DNA of 5,730 nucleotides from assembly GCA_028289505.1 (NCBI GenBank), contig JANQPK010000267.1, positions 1 to 5,730 of the forward strand, in the 5' to 3' direction. Shown here one piece after another: positions 1 through 5,730 of this stretch. Source of the DNA: Cyclobacteriaceae bacterium (GTDB lineage: Bacteria > Bacteroidota > Bacteroidia > Cytophagales > Cyclobacteriaceae). The notes beneath the pieces were generated by a model. It made no database searches, was not told the origin of the DNA, and saw only the letters and a list, made by a program, of their open reading frames with translations. Both the position numbers and the translations under genes were made by a program. Position 1 is the first letter of the stretch, and each line of letters opens with the position of its first letter.

Positions 1-312
1 GCCATAGAAGGTGTCTAAGGGTGGGCTAAGAATCTCAAAATTTGCCGATTTGGCAATCTGATATATTTCATCTGCGCTTTTGACCACTAGGGTTATATAG
101 AATCCTTGTGGCCGGTTTTGAAAATCGTCGGGCACCAAATCATTCTTACAGTCAATGATACCAAGTTCCAGGTTTTTATCCTCAGAGATCAGATGCACGA
201 ACCAATCGCTGTCATAGTCAACATTGAAGTCAAAAAGTGTAGTGTAGAAATCTCTGCTTTCAGGAAGTTTATCCGAGCAGATATTGGTCATAATCCTGTT
301 AATTGTTTTCAT
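1..312 (-). CDS. VOC (glyoxalase/bleomycin-resistance fold) family protein, 3' end cut by window edge
   Basis: I read 104 codons from ATG at 312 to the window edge with no stop, so the C-terminus is missing; complete VOC proteins of this kind are usually about 120-130 residues. The start is well fixed because an in-frame TGA lies two codons upstream. The protein begins MKTINRIMTNICSDKLPESR and continues with DFYTTLFDF, the usual first beta-alpha unit of a VOC module. It then has LELGIID (48-54) and PQGFYITLVV (68-77), followed by a helix and FEILSPPLDTFYG. These match the cytoplasmic glyoxalase-like proteins often annotated only as VOC family. No His is visible near residues 5-7, where glyoxalase I has its first metal ligand, so a metal-dependent glyoxalase I activity is doubtful; this alignment was made by eye. 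The substrate is unknown. The gene lies beyond a terminator and so is probably transcribed separately from the upstream five-gene group. The family call is firm and the function is open. Confidence 0.88.
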   Translation of the reverse strand, partial: MKTINRIMTNICSDKLPESRDFYTTLFDFNVDYDSDWFVHLISEDKNLELGIIDCKNDLVPDDFQNRPQGFYITLVVKSADEIYQIAKSANFEILSPPLDTFYG

Positions 313-352
313 AGGTCACTATAATCTCACATCCTTGAGGTGTTACACGAGG

Positions 353-382
353 TAAAGATAAGCCATATATCAAAAAACAAAA
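353..382 (-). promoter_or_regulatory. Possible Bacteroidota-type promoter for the VOC gene
   Basis: Read on the minus strand, TATCTTTA (360-353) differs at one base from the Bacteroidota -7 consensus TAnnTTTG. TTTTG (382-378) sits 17 bases upstream, where a -33 TTG element is expected. The -7 element ends 40 bases before the ATG at 312. The -33 element would overlap the 3' arm and U-tract of the preceding terminator, a compact arrangement. It is an imperfect match found by eye and only weakly supported; independent transcription is made likelier by the terminator just upstream. Confidence 0.25.
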
Positions 383-410
383 CGGTTTAAGTGCGTACCT
401 AAACCGTTTT
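372..410 (-). terminator. Intrinsic (rho-independent) terminator after the alpha/beta hydrolase gene
   Basis: A perfect 11-base inverted repeat pairs AAAACGGTTTA (379-389) with TAAACCGTTTT (400-410) around a 10-base loop. On the minus strand the hairpin is followed by G and then six T (377-372), the U-tract expected of an intrinsic terminator. It begins 25 bases after the hydrolase stop codon (436). On the plus strand no comparable T-run follows the stem, so it should work mainly in the minus direction. It marks the end of the upstream gene group and separates it from the VOC gene. Confidence 0.88.
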
Positions 411-435
411 GAAATATGCCTTGCGAAGCTGGGGA

Positions 436-1452
436 TTACTTCATGTATTGGTCAAAAAATCCAACCATCCTATCCGGATAAACCCCGAAGTAGTTGTAGC
501 CATCGAACCTGCGGTTGGTTCCTTCAATCCAGTAAAGCTCTTTCTCCTTAGCACTGATATTGTCGAAAATCTCCTGAGCGTCCTTGGGATTGTCCGTCCA
601 GACATCATCCAGTACCTGGGCCATAAAATAAGGTACTTTAACTGCATGAGCATAATCCTGGGGACGCATTTCTCCATTGGTATACCCTCCTAACTTAATC
701 TGTTCCAGATCCATCAATTCCATGTATTGATCTAATCCCATCAGGCCAGCAAAAGAAGTCATTAATGCAGTCATAGACACGGTTAAGGGTCCAAAGAAAC
801 AGGCAATATCTTCGAATAGCTCAGGATGGCGATACATCGCTTCGTAAGCTGCATTACCTCCGGTACATCTATTGTATAAGCCACACTTCATCTGGCTCAA
901 TTTAGGATGTTGCTGTACATACTGTTGGGCACCAACTACGTCCCGCCATTCATATCGGCCAATACCGCATATGCCGCCATTGGCGGCGCCACTATTCCCA
1001 TGATTTCTCAGGTCATAGGCTAAAATATTATAGCCGGCATTGGAAAGATGCCGCATGTGAGATACGAAATCAATTTCCAGGGTATCTACCCCTGAAAATG
1101 GTGCTCCAAGGTGTCCGGTAAAACCAGAACGGCTCATGGGCATGGGATGATTGATGATGATCAGTTTGTTGGTTTCCCCCTGAATCGATGGAATGTACCA
1201 ACCTTCAAGTGGCGTTCCATCCAAAGAGGGGAAGTATATATCCTCCCAGTTTTTCATTCCATGATCGGCTGGCGTTTTGTGAACCGGAGTCCTGAACATA
1301 GGACGCACTGCGAACTCTGCCAAATACTTGATGGTACCATAGTCTTGTTCGGAGATGGATTCCTGTTGTTTTAGGGCCTTATTATAAGCTGTTTCGCCCA
1401 TTCTGTGGGTAAGGGTATTATCAATGGTATACTGTAGTGTTTGCTTGAACAT
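436..1452 (-). CDS. Alpha/beta hydrolase family protein with Cys at the nucleophile elbow
   Basis: This is a predicted cytoplasmic alpha/beta hydrolase with no signal peptide or membrane span; the substrate is unknown. Positions are counted from the in-frame ATG at 1491 (351 residues). KLIIINHPMP (109-118) is the strand leading to the oxyanion region, and YDLRNHGNSG (159-168) is the usual DxRGHGxS-like turn. LYNRCTGGNA (205-214) fits the nucleophile elbow, placing Cys209 where most relatives have Ser, as in dienelactone hydrolases. VLDDVWTD (293-300) can supply the acid (Asp295 or Asp296). The tail IEGTNRRFDGYNYFG has no His where the catalytic His is expected. I prefer the start at 1452 (residue 14, 338 residues), because an A-rich run precedes it as is typical in Bacteroidota and the extra residues look like leader sequence. 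ATG 1491 remains possible. It follows araC by about 50-90 bases and is the last gene before the terminator. The fold is confident; catalysis is uncertain. Confidence 0.9.
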   Translation of the reverse strand: MFKQTLQYTIDNTLTHRMGETAYNKALKQQESISEQDYGTIKYLAEFAVRPMFRTPVHKTPADHGMKNWEDIYFPSLDGTPLEGWYIPSIQGETNKLIIINHPMPMSRSGFTGHLGAPFSGVDTLEIDFVSHMRHLSNAGYNILAYDLRNHGNSGAANGGICGIGRYEWRDVVGAQQYVQQHPKLSQMKCGLYNRCTGGNAAYEAMYRHPELFEDIACFFGPLTVSMTALMTSFAGLMGLDQYMELMDLEQIKLGGYTNGEMRPQDYAHAVKVPYFMAQVLDDVWTDNPKDAQEIFDNISAKEKELYWIEGTNRRFDGYNYFGVYPDRMVGFFDQYMK

Positions 1453-1488
1453 GATACTTGCTTTTTTTAAGGGTGTTAGGCAAATATC

Positions 1489-1511
1489 CATTACTTACCG
1501 CTTAGGTAATG
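1489..1511. repeat. Short inverted repeat between araC and the hydrolase gene
   Basis: CATTAC (1489-1494) and GTAATG (1506-1511) form a 6-base inverted repeat with an 11-base spacer. A second, overlapping one pairs TTACC (1495-1499) with GGTAA (1505-1509). It lies in the longest gap of the gene group, just before the hydrolase start region. It could be an operator, a weak RNA hairpin affecting expression of the last gene, or chance; such short repeats are common in AT-rich gaps. AraC proteins more often bind direct repeats, so assigning it to the neighbouring regulator would be speculation. Confidence 0.3.
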
Positions 1512-1540
1512 AAGACAAATCAAGGCAAAAAGGATACAAA

Positions 1541-2371
1541 TTACAGGTTGGAGAAATGGGAAGGGGAGACTCCGGTAATTTTGCGAAATAGACGGGAAAA
1601 ATAATTAGGGTATTCAAAGCCCAGCTGATAAGCAATTTCGGAAATGGTGTTCCCCTTTTGTGCAATCAATGATTTAGCTACCTGAACAATATGTAGATGT
1701 ATGTGTTCAAGAGTCGGCTTACCAGTGTAATACTTGATCACGTCGCTCAAGTAATTTGGGGTTACATTCAATTGGCTGGCAAAATAATTCACCGAAGGCT
1801 GAATCCTTTTAACCTCAGTATTTTGTTCATAATAGTCTTCCAATAGCCTGAAAAAGCTATTGACCAACTCACTGTACTGTTCTCGGTGTTCTCCGAACTG
1901 CCTTTTGTAGAATTGAGCTACCTGAGCGAAAATCAGATTGCAGTAAGCCAGTAACAGATCCAATGAAAAATTCTGCTTCTCATACTCTTCCAGCGCTGCC
2001 TTAAATTGCCAGGTAACCATGACCTCCTCTTCTGGTTTTAAAAATAGGGGTTCATGTAGCCCATAGTTTAAAAATGAATATCCCAGATGTTGATTATTGG
2101 AAATTAAATCCTCAGTAATGTTAATGTAGTATCCCTTCCAAGGTGAGTAGGTTTTCCATTCTATGGCCTGATTGGGGCTGGAGAAATACATGAAGCCTTT
2201 AGTTTTATCATTTTCCAGTCCATACTTGATTGAGATACGATAGAAATTTGGATAAACGGGAGGGGACGACCACCGGAAATTATCAGGGTATTCTCCAATA
2301 TCGATAAAATCATGTTTCGGTGGCCTGTTATACGTGTATTCATTAAATAATTTAATGCTGTCTATTTTCAT
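1541..2371 (-). CDS. AraC-family transcriptional regulator
   Basis: This 276-residue cytoplasmic DNA-binding protein has the usual AraC layout of a sensor region followed by a C-terminal double helix-turn-helix of about 90 residues. The first HTH is around 193-217 (SVNYFASQLNVTPNYLSDVI, then KYYTG). The second is around 239-268 (ISEIAYQLGFEYPNYFSRLF, then RKITGVSP), which is the classical AraC signature. The N-terminal 190 residues show no motif I can name. They include a helical segment rich in aromatic and acidic residues (about 120-185), as in many Bacteroidota regulators of this type. The ATG at 2371 lies 15 bases after the stop codon of the peptidase gene. The gene is co-oriented with the receptor and enzyme genes, so it probably controls this cluster in response to its ligand or a product; that is inferred from context. 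The family is certain and the effector unknown. Confidence 0.95.
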   Translation of the reverse strand: MKIDSIKLFNEYTYNRPPKHDFIDIGEYPDNFRWSSPPVYPNFYRISIKYGLENDKTKGFMYFSSPNQAIEWKTYSPWKGYYINITEDLISNNQHLGYSFLNYGLHEPLFLKPEEEVMVTWQFKAALEEYEKQNFSLDLLLAYCNLIFAQVAQFYKRQFGEHREQYSELVNSFFRLLEDYYEQNTEVKRIQPSVNYFASQLNVTPNYLSDVIKYYTGKPTLEHIHLHIVQVAKSLIAQKGNTISEIAYQLGFEYPNYFSRLFRKITGVSPSHFSNL

Positions 2372-2386
2372 AACCCTGATAACAAG

Positions 2387-3697
2387 TTAATTGCGAACTA
2401 AATAAACCCATTCATTAAAAAAATCCTGAAGATCCAATCCAGAAGACGCCTCCATAGCGTGTTGAAACTCCTGGGTATTGACCGATTTTCCATAATACCT
2501 AATAGTATAGCTCCTGATGGCATCCCAGAACGCCTGATCACCCATTTTTTCTCTTAGTAAATGTAGCACATAGGCACCTTTGAAATAAACTAAGTTGCGG
2601 TCATCCTTTGTTGGGTTTATCCATTGGTCAAAAACCAAAGGCTTATCGTTTCCATTTTCCTTGACAGTTTGATACACCTGTCGATAGGCATTGATGTTGG
2701 CCATATACGCCTCCTTGCCGAAGCGAACCTCATTATACGCAGCAGACATAAAGGTGGCGACTGCTTCATTCAGCCAGAAATGGCTCCAGCTTGAGCAGGT
2801 GACCCGGTTGCCCCACCATTGATGTGCCAGTTCATGGGAAATCAGATTGGTTTCCATACTATCATTCAATACCAACTGACCATAGGTATGCTTGAGCGTG
2901 GAAAACCCAGACATTTCCTGGTAGTAGTCTCCAATCAGGATTTGGGAGTACGTAGATTGATTGTATTTCACACCTGACTTCCTTTCGAAGAATGAAATTA
3001 CCTCAGGAGTCTCCTTGAAAATGTTTAACAGCTGGTCTGATGAATAGTCCTGCGCATAATACTGTAGCTGTGTTGGACCTATGCTATCTTGAGCTTGGTT
3101 GAAATTTCCAATGGTGAAGCCATATGTGTAAGACGGTGATTCATAATTCTGTTGGAAAGTATAGGCCACTTTCCCATTTTTAGTTATCCGGCTTACTAAG
3201 TCACCGCTGGCGACACAGATCTTATCCTCCGGAACTAAAATATTAAGATCGAATAAAGCTTTATCTGCAGGTGAGTCATTGCAGATCATCCATTGACTGG
3301 TAGAGAAAATGGTGTAAGCGTAATCGTGTTGCGAATTGAACCAAAGTCCCCTAGTGGGACTTCCATGGTACTCTATGATAATCTCATTTTCTACTTGGGA
3401 TCTTTTAGCTAACTCTATAATTAAACTTCCATCACGATTCGTATAGCCAACTATATGGTTTCCAGTAAGTTTATCAATTTTAAGGTTTCCTGAACTGAAT
3501 GTCACCTGAGGAGCCGTCTTATCAATCCGGAACTTAACTACTACGGTTCCTTTAAGGGACTTCTGCTGAATATTGGGCTCAATGGTCAAATGATAACTAA
3601 CCACATCCAATTCGGGAATATTGGCCTTGGACTGCACAAACCAGGTTACTAGAATAGTAATGATCATTGTGACTGGTACGGACATGGTGCAATTCAT
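2387..3697 (-). CDS. Exported short M1-family (gluzincin) metallopeptidase
   Basis: This 436-residue zinc peptidase probably acts in the periplasm or at the membrane. Residues 7-25 form a hydrophobic segment ending in QSKA, consistent with a signal peptide or membrane anchor; its N-region oddly lacks Lys and Arg. Residues 30-200 form the M1 N-terminal beta domain (DVVSYHLTIEP at 31-41). The catalytic domain carries HELAHQWWGNRVTCSSW from 288. Its zinc ligands are His288, His292 and Glu311 (HExxH-x18-E), with Glu289 as general base. Tyr371 (VYFKGAYVLHLLR) fits the catalytic tyrosine. The GxMEN exopeptidase motif is replaced by QEMSG (260-264), so the Glu that binds the substrate amino terminus is missing. 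The protein ends soon after FFNEWVYL and lacks the C-terminal domains of classical M1 enzymes of 600-870 residues. ATG 3697 is 29 bases after the DJ-1/PfpI stop; ATG 3685 is an alternative. The family is certain, and aminopeptidase activity is not assured. Confidence 0.94.
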   Translation of the reverse strand: MNCTMSVPVTMIITILVTWFVQSKANIPELDVVSYHLTIEPNIQQKSLKGTVVVKFRIDKTAPQVTFSSGNLKIDKLTGNHIVGYTNRDGSLIIELAKRSQVENEIIIEYHGSPTRGLWFNSQHDYAYTIFSTSQWMICNDSPADKALFDLNILVPEDKICVASGDLVSRITKNGKVAYTFQQNYESPSYTYGFTIGNFNQAQDSIGPTQLQYYAQDYSSDQLLNIFKETPEVISFFERKSGVKYNQSTYSQILIGDYYQEMSGFSTLKHTYGQLVLNDSMETNLISHELAHQWWGNRVTCSSWSHFWLNEAVATFMSAAYNEVRFGKEAYMANINAYRQVYQTVKENGNDKPLVFDQWINPTKDDRNLVYFKGAYVLHLLREKMGDQAFWDAIRSYTIRYYGKSVNTQEFQHAMEASSGLDLQDFFNEWVYLVRN

Positions 3698-3726
3698 GGT
3701 TTCCCTAAATTCCAGGTTGATAAGCT

Positions 3727-4614
3727 TTAGTTCGAGCTTGACTTTTCTTGCTCCAATTTTTCAATCAATGGGTTTACCCCCCCATCATACATTAGTTGCA
3801 TCATCCAGTTAACCGCCCAATTGGTTTTATCCGGAGTTCCGCCTTCAAGAGGTGGATTCGGATCATATTCCATGTCCAACATTATAGCTTGCGCATACCT
3901 GTCACCGTAGATATCCTGCATGATCGCCAAAGACATGTCCATTCCGGCAGTTACTCCCGCGCTGGTCCAATATTTACCATCCTGAGTATATCTTTGGTTT
4001 GCGGGAATAGCCTTATACTTTTTCAAAAATTCTTCCTCTCTGTACCAATTTGTAGATGCTTTTCTATTCTCCAAGAGACCTGTTGCCCCCAGTACCCAGA
4101 CTCCGGTACAAACCGCACCGGTATATTTTGTAGTCTTATCGATTCTCCTTATCCATTGGTGAAGTTCGTCATCATAAGCGGCTTCAATGGTGCCTGTAAA
4201 TCCTCCCGGTATGATCAAAATATCTAAAGCACTTACGGAGTCAATCACGGTGTTGGGCACAATTTCTACTCCCATAACCGTTTTTATATTACCTTCTTTT
4301 AAAGCAATGAGCTGGGTTTTAACACCCATGGCTTGGCCCAGGACATACCTTGGCCCCATCACATCCAATTCGTTTACCCCATCATATACCAGAATACCAA
4401 TGGTCTTAATGTCGTATTTGGGTTTCCCAAAAATCATCTCCATGGATTTTGCATGATTTTCAGGCTTGAAGTTTTCAATTTCTTTAGCAAGACTTAGAGA
4501 ATCTTCTCTGGATATTGCCAATGCGTTGGATTCAATATTGGGGTTACTTTCTATTGGTTTTTCACAAGTAAAAAATACCGTTGCCATTATAACGGGTAGT
4601 AATACATTCTTCAT
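3727..4614 (-). CDS. Predicted lipoprotein with DJ-1/PfpI domain, isonitrile hydratase (InhA)-like
   Basis: This 295-residue protein starts at ATG 4614, with only one base (TGA-T-ATG) after the receptor stop, suggesting translational coupling. MKNVLLPVIMATVFFTC is a short lipoprotein signal ending in a relaxed lipobox with Cys17, then a polar linker (18-68). The DJ-1/PfpI domain covers about 70-278. IGILVYDGVNELDVMGP (72-88) supplies an acidic residue (Asp84), PGGFTG is at 136-141, and AVCTGVWVLGATGLLENRKA (167-186) is the nucleophile elbow with Cys169 and Thr170. SAGVTAGMDMSLA (218-230) and EYDPNPPLEGGTPDK (249-263) are features I associate with isonitrile hydratase (InhA), which hydrates isonitriles to N-substituted formamides. 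No AraC DNA-binding domain is attached, so it is not a GlxA/FtrA-type regulator. Known InhA is cytoplasmic, so an envelope location is unusual. Whether it faces the periplasm or the outside cannot be told. Fold and export are well supported; the reaction is inferred. Confidence 0.92.
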   Translation of the reverse strand: MKNVLLPVIMATVFFTCEKPIESNPNIESNALAISREDSLSLAKEIENFKPENHAKSMEMIFGKPKYDIKTIGILVYDGVNELDVMGPRYVLGQAMGVKTQLIALKEGNIKTVMGVEIVPNTVIDSVSALDILIIPGGFTGTIEAAYDDELHQWIRRIDKTTKYTGAVCTGVWVLGATGLLENRKASTNWYREEEFLKKYKAIPANQRYTQDGKYWTSAGVTAGMDMSLAIMQDIYGDRYAQAIMLDMEYDPNPPLEGGTPDKTNWAVNWMMQLMYDGGVNPLIEKLEQEKSSSN

Positions 4615-4615
4615 A

Positions 4616-5730
4616 TCAATTTTTAAATTTTGCGTTTAAGGTTAATCCAAAGGTTCTTGGCGCAGCTGTCCTTACGTTTCTTCCAAAACTACTATCTGGA
4701 TTACCGAAGGCTAAGAACCTTTCGTTATTGAGGTTTTGACCCCAAAGGGACAAACTATATTGGTTCCAGGATATGCCAACCCTTGAGTTGATTAGGGAGT
4801 AGCTAGGTTGTTCAATTTCGTTTTGGATATCAGTATAGTAGCTGCCAACATTCCTAAATTCTGCACGGATAAAGGCTGTAAGATTTTCGGATAGCGAAAA
4901 TTCGTACTGAGAACTAATAAAAAGTGTATGTGAGGGTGCATTAGAGAGACTATTACCACTGATCTCGGTTGAAGATTCTTCACCGGTAAAAAAATTCATG
5001 CGTTCTAATACAAAACCTTTGTATTCAGTACGGTTCAATCCAAAACTTCCATCCAATTGAAGTCCCTTCAAAGGTATTGCAGAAACTTCCAACTCAAATC
5101 CCAGAGATTGAGCATCTCCAACGTTTTCACGAGCGTAGGTGAAGGGAGCCACTAGGTTGAAAAATTGTAAGTCTTGCCATCGAATTAAAAAGGCGGATGA
5201 ACTGATACTTAGTTTTTTGCTGGCCAAAAAGGTTTTGAATCCAATTTCATAATTGTCTGAATACTCCGGTTCAAATGTTTGAGGGGCATTTTCCGGTAAT
5301 CTTTGGGCGTTTATTCCCCCAGGACGGAAGCCACGAGTATAGGAGGCGTATAGGTTGGAATGTTTATCTAATGCGTAACTGACCGCGAGCTTGGGTGAGA
5401 GTGCTGAATAGTCAACATTCACCGTGGTATCCCTGACCAGTTGTGTAAATACACCGTCAGAAAAAACTGCATCACCGAAGCCGTTAAAGGTAGCTTCTCG
5501 TTGCTCATGATCGTAACGAATACCCACAGTAACAGTTAGCTTTTTGGATACCTGATAACTCAACTCGCCAAAGGCTGCCAACCCATGGTTGTCACTTCGA
5601 TTTCGGAAAATAACAAAATTGGTGGGATTCAGCTCAAAGGCCAGATTGGTGGACGGTTCAAATCCAACTTGCAAAAATCCGTAAACGCCTGCGACATATT
5701 GTAACCTACTCTCTGAACTGGAATTGATGC
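4616..5730 (-). CDS. TonB-dependent outer-membrane receptor, C-terminal part
   Basis: The reading frame is open from the window edge to TGA at 4618-4616, giving 370 residues that begin INSSSESRLQYVAGVYGF. The true start, signal peptide and plug domain lie outside the window. What remains is the second half of the 22-strand TonB-dependent receptor barrel. It alternates amphipathic strands such as YVAGVYGFLQ, AFGELSYQVSKKLTVTVGIR, LSPKLAVSYALD and NLYASYTRGFRPGGIN, a strand and loop characteristic of siderophore-type receptors. It closes with RTFGLTLNAKFKN. ENVGDAQSLGFELEVS is another common barrel element. No SusD-like gene follows, so it is not a SusC-type glycan importer; a siderophore, metallophore or other small ligand is likelier. 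It is the first visible gene of the group and directly precedes the DJ-1/PfpI lipoprotein, which suggests linked functions. The family is certain and the ligand unknown. Confidence 0.94.
   Translation of the reverse strand, partial: INSSSESRLQYVAGVYGFLQVGFEPSTNLAFELNPTNFVIFRNRSDNHGLAAFGELSYQVSKKLTVTVGIRYDHEQREATFNGFGDAVFSDGVFTQLVRDTTVNVDYSALSPKLAVSYALDKHSNLYASYTRGFRPGGINAQRLPENAPQTFEPEYSDNYEIGFKTFLASKKLSISSSAFLIRWQDLQFFNLVAPFTYARENVGDAQSLGFELEVSAIPLKGLQLDGSFGLNRTEYKGFVLERMNFFTGEESSTEISGNSLSNAPSHTLFISSQYEFSLSENLTAFIRAEFRNVGSYYTDIQNEIEQPSYSLINSRVGISWNQYSLSLWGQNLNNERFLAFGNPDSSFGRNVRTAAPRTFGLTLNAKFKN

Noticed and set aside
1..312. VOC protein and DJ-1/PfpI protein as a joint methylglyoxal detoxification pair
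   Set aside because: The terminator separates the VOC gene from the group, its first metal-ligand position lacks His, and the DJ-1/PfpI domain looks InhA-like and exported, so a shared glyoxalase role is not supported.
1481..1519. Promoter directly upstream of the hydrolase gene
   Set aside because: GATATTTG (1488-1481) is one base from the -7 consensus, but the nearest TTTG (1519-1516) is 27 bases upstream, outside the usual spacing, so support is too weak.
3796..4227. Plus-strand open frame of 143 codons
   Set aside because: It lies opposite the DJ-1/PfpI lipoprotein gene, which has clear motifs throughout, and its translation shows no recognisable domain. It is a shadow frame, as are the plus-strand frames at 106-324, 409-693, 1111-1374, 3621-3812 and 4187-4456.
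3727..4614. DJ-1/PfpI protein as a GlxA/FtrA-type transcription regulator
   Set aside because: There is no C-terminal AraC domain in this protein, it carries a lipoprotein signal, and the separate AraC gene has its own sensor region.
4616..5674. A complete 352-residue protein starting at TTG 5674
   Set aside because: The frame stays open to the window edge, and the added residues (YVAGVYGFLQ) continue a TonB-receptor barrel strand, so the TTG is an internal Leu codon and the gene is cut by the window.
4616..5730. SusC-type receptor of a polysaccharide utilisation locus
   Set aside because: No SusD-like lipoprotein or glycoside hydrolase follows, and the barrel motifs resemble siderophore-type receptors.

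Overview
The window looks like Bacteroidota chromosome, possibly Cytophagales or Flavobacteriales, though the order is a guess. The signs are a TonB-dependent receptor followed by an exported DJ-1/PfpI lipoprotein with a relaxed lipobox, a Bacteroidota-style AraC regulator, A-rich start regions instead of strong Shine-Dalgarno sites, and moderate GC content. Every gene I can support lies on the minus strand, so transcription runs from high to low coordinates. Coding density is high and there is no gene-free stretch over 300 bases. I see no RNA gene, insertion sequence, CRISPR array or integration site.

In transcription order the layout is as follows. (1) 5730-4616: the C-terminal part of a TonB-dependent outer-membrane receptor, with its plug and N-terminus outside the window. 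(2) 4614-3727: a predicted lipoprotein with a DJ-1/PfpI domain resembling isonitrile hydratase (InhA); one base separates it from the receptor stop codon. (3) 3697-2387: a short, exported M1-family zinc metallopeptidase with an intact HExxH-x18-E site and an altered GxMEN exopeptidase motif. (4) 2371-1541: an AraC-family regulator. (5) 1452-436 (or from 1491): an alpha/beta hydrolase with Cys at the nucleophile elbow. A strong intrinsic terminator (410-372) ends this group. Beyond it, a separately promoted VOC (glyoxalase-fold) gene starts at 312 and runs off the window edge.

The five genes from receptor to hydrolase are tightly spaced (1, 29, 15 and about 50-90 bases) and share one terminator, so they probably form an operon. 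A plausible reading is ligand import and processing. The receptor would bring a compound across the outer membrane, the exported DJ-1/PfpI lipoprotein and M1 peptidase would act on it in the cell envelope, the AraC protein would sense it or a product, and the hydrolase would act in the cytoplasm. The InhA resemblance raises the possibility that the ligand carries an isonitrile group, as some metal-binding natural products do. This is an inference from family resemblance and gene order, and no substrate is shown by the sequence. The VOC gene is next door but appears to be a separate transcription unit.
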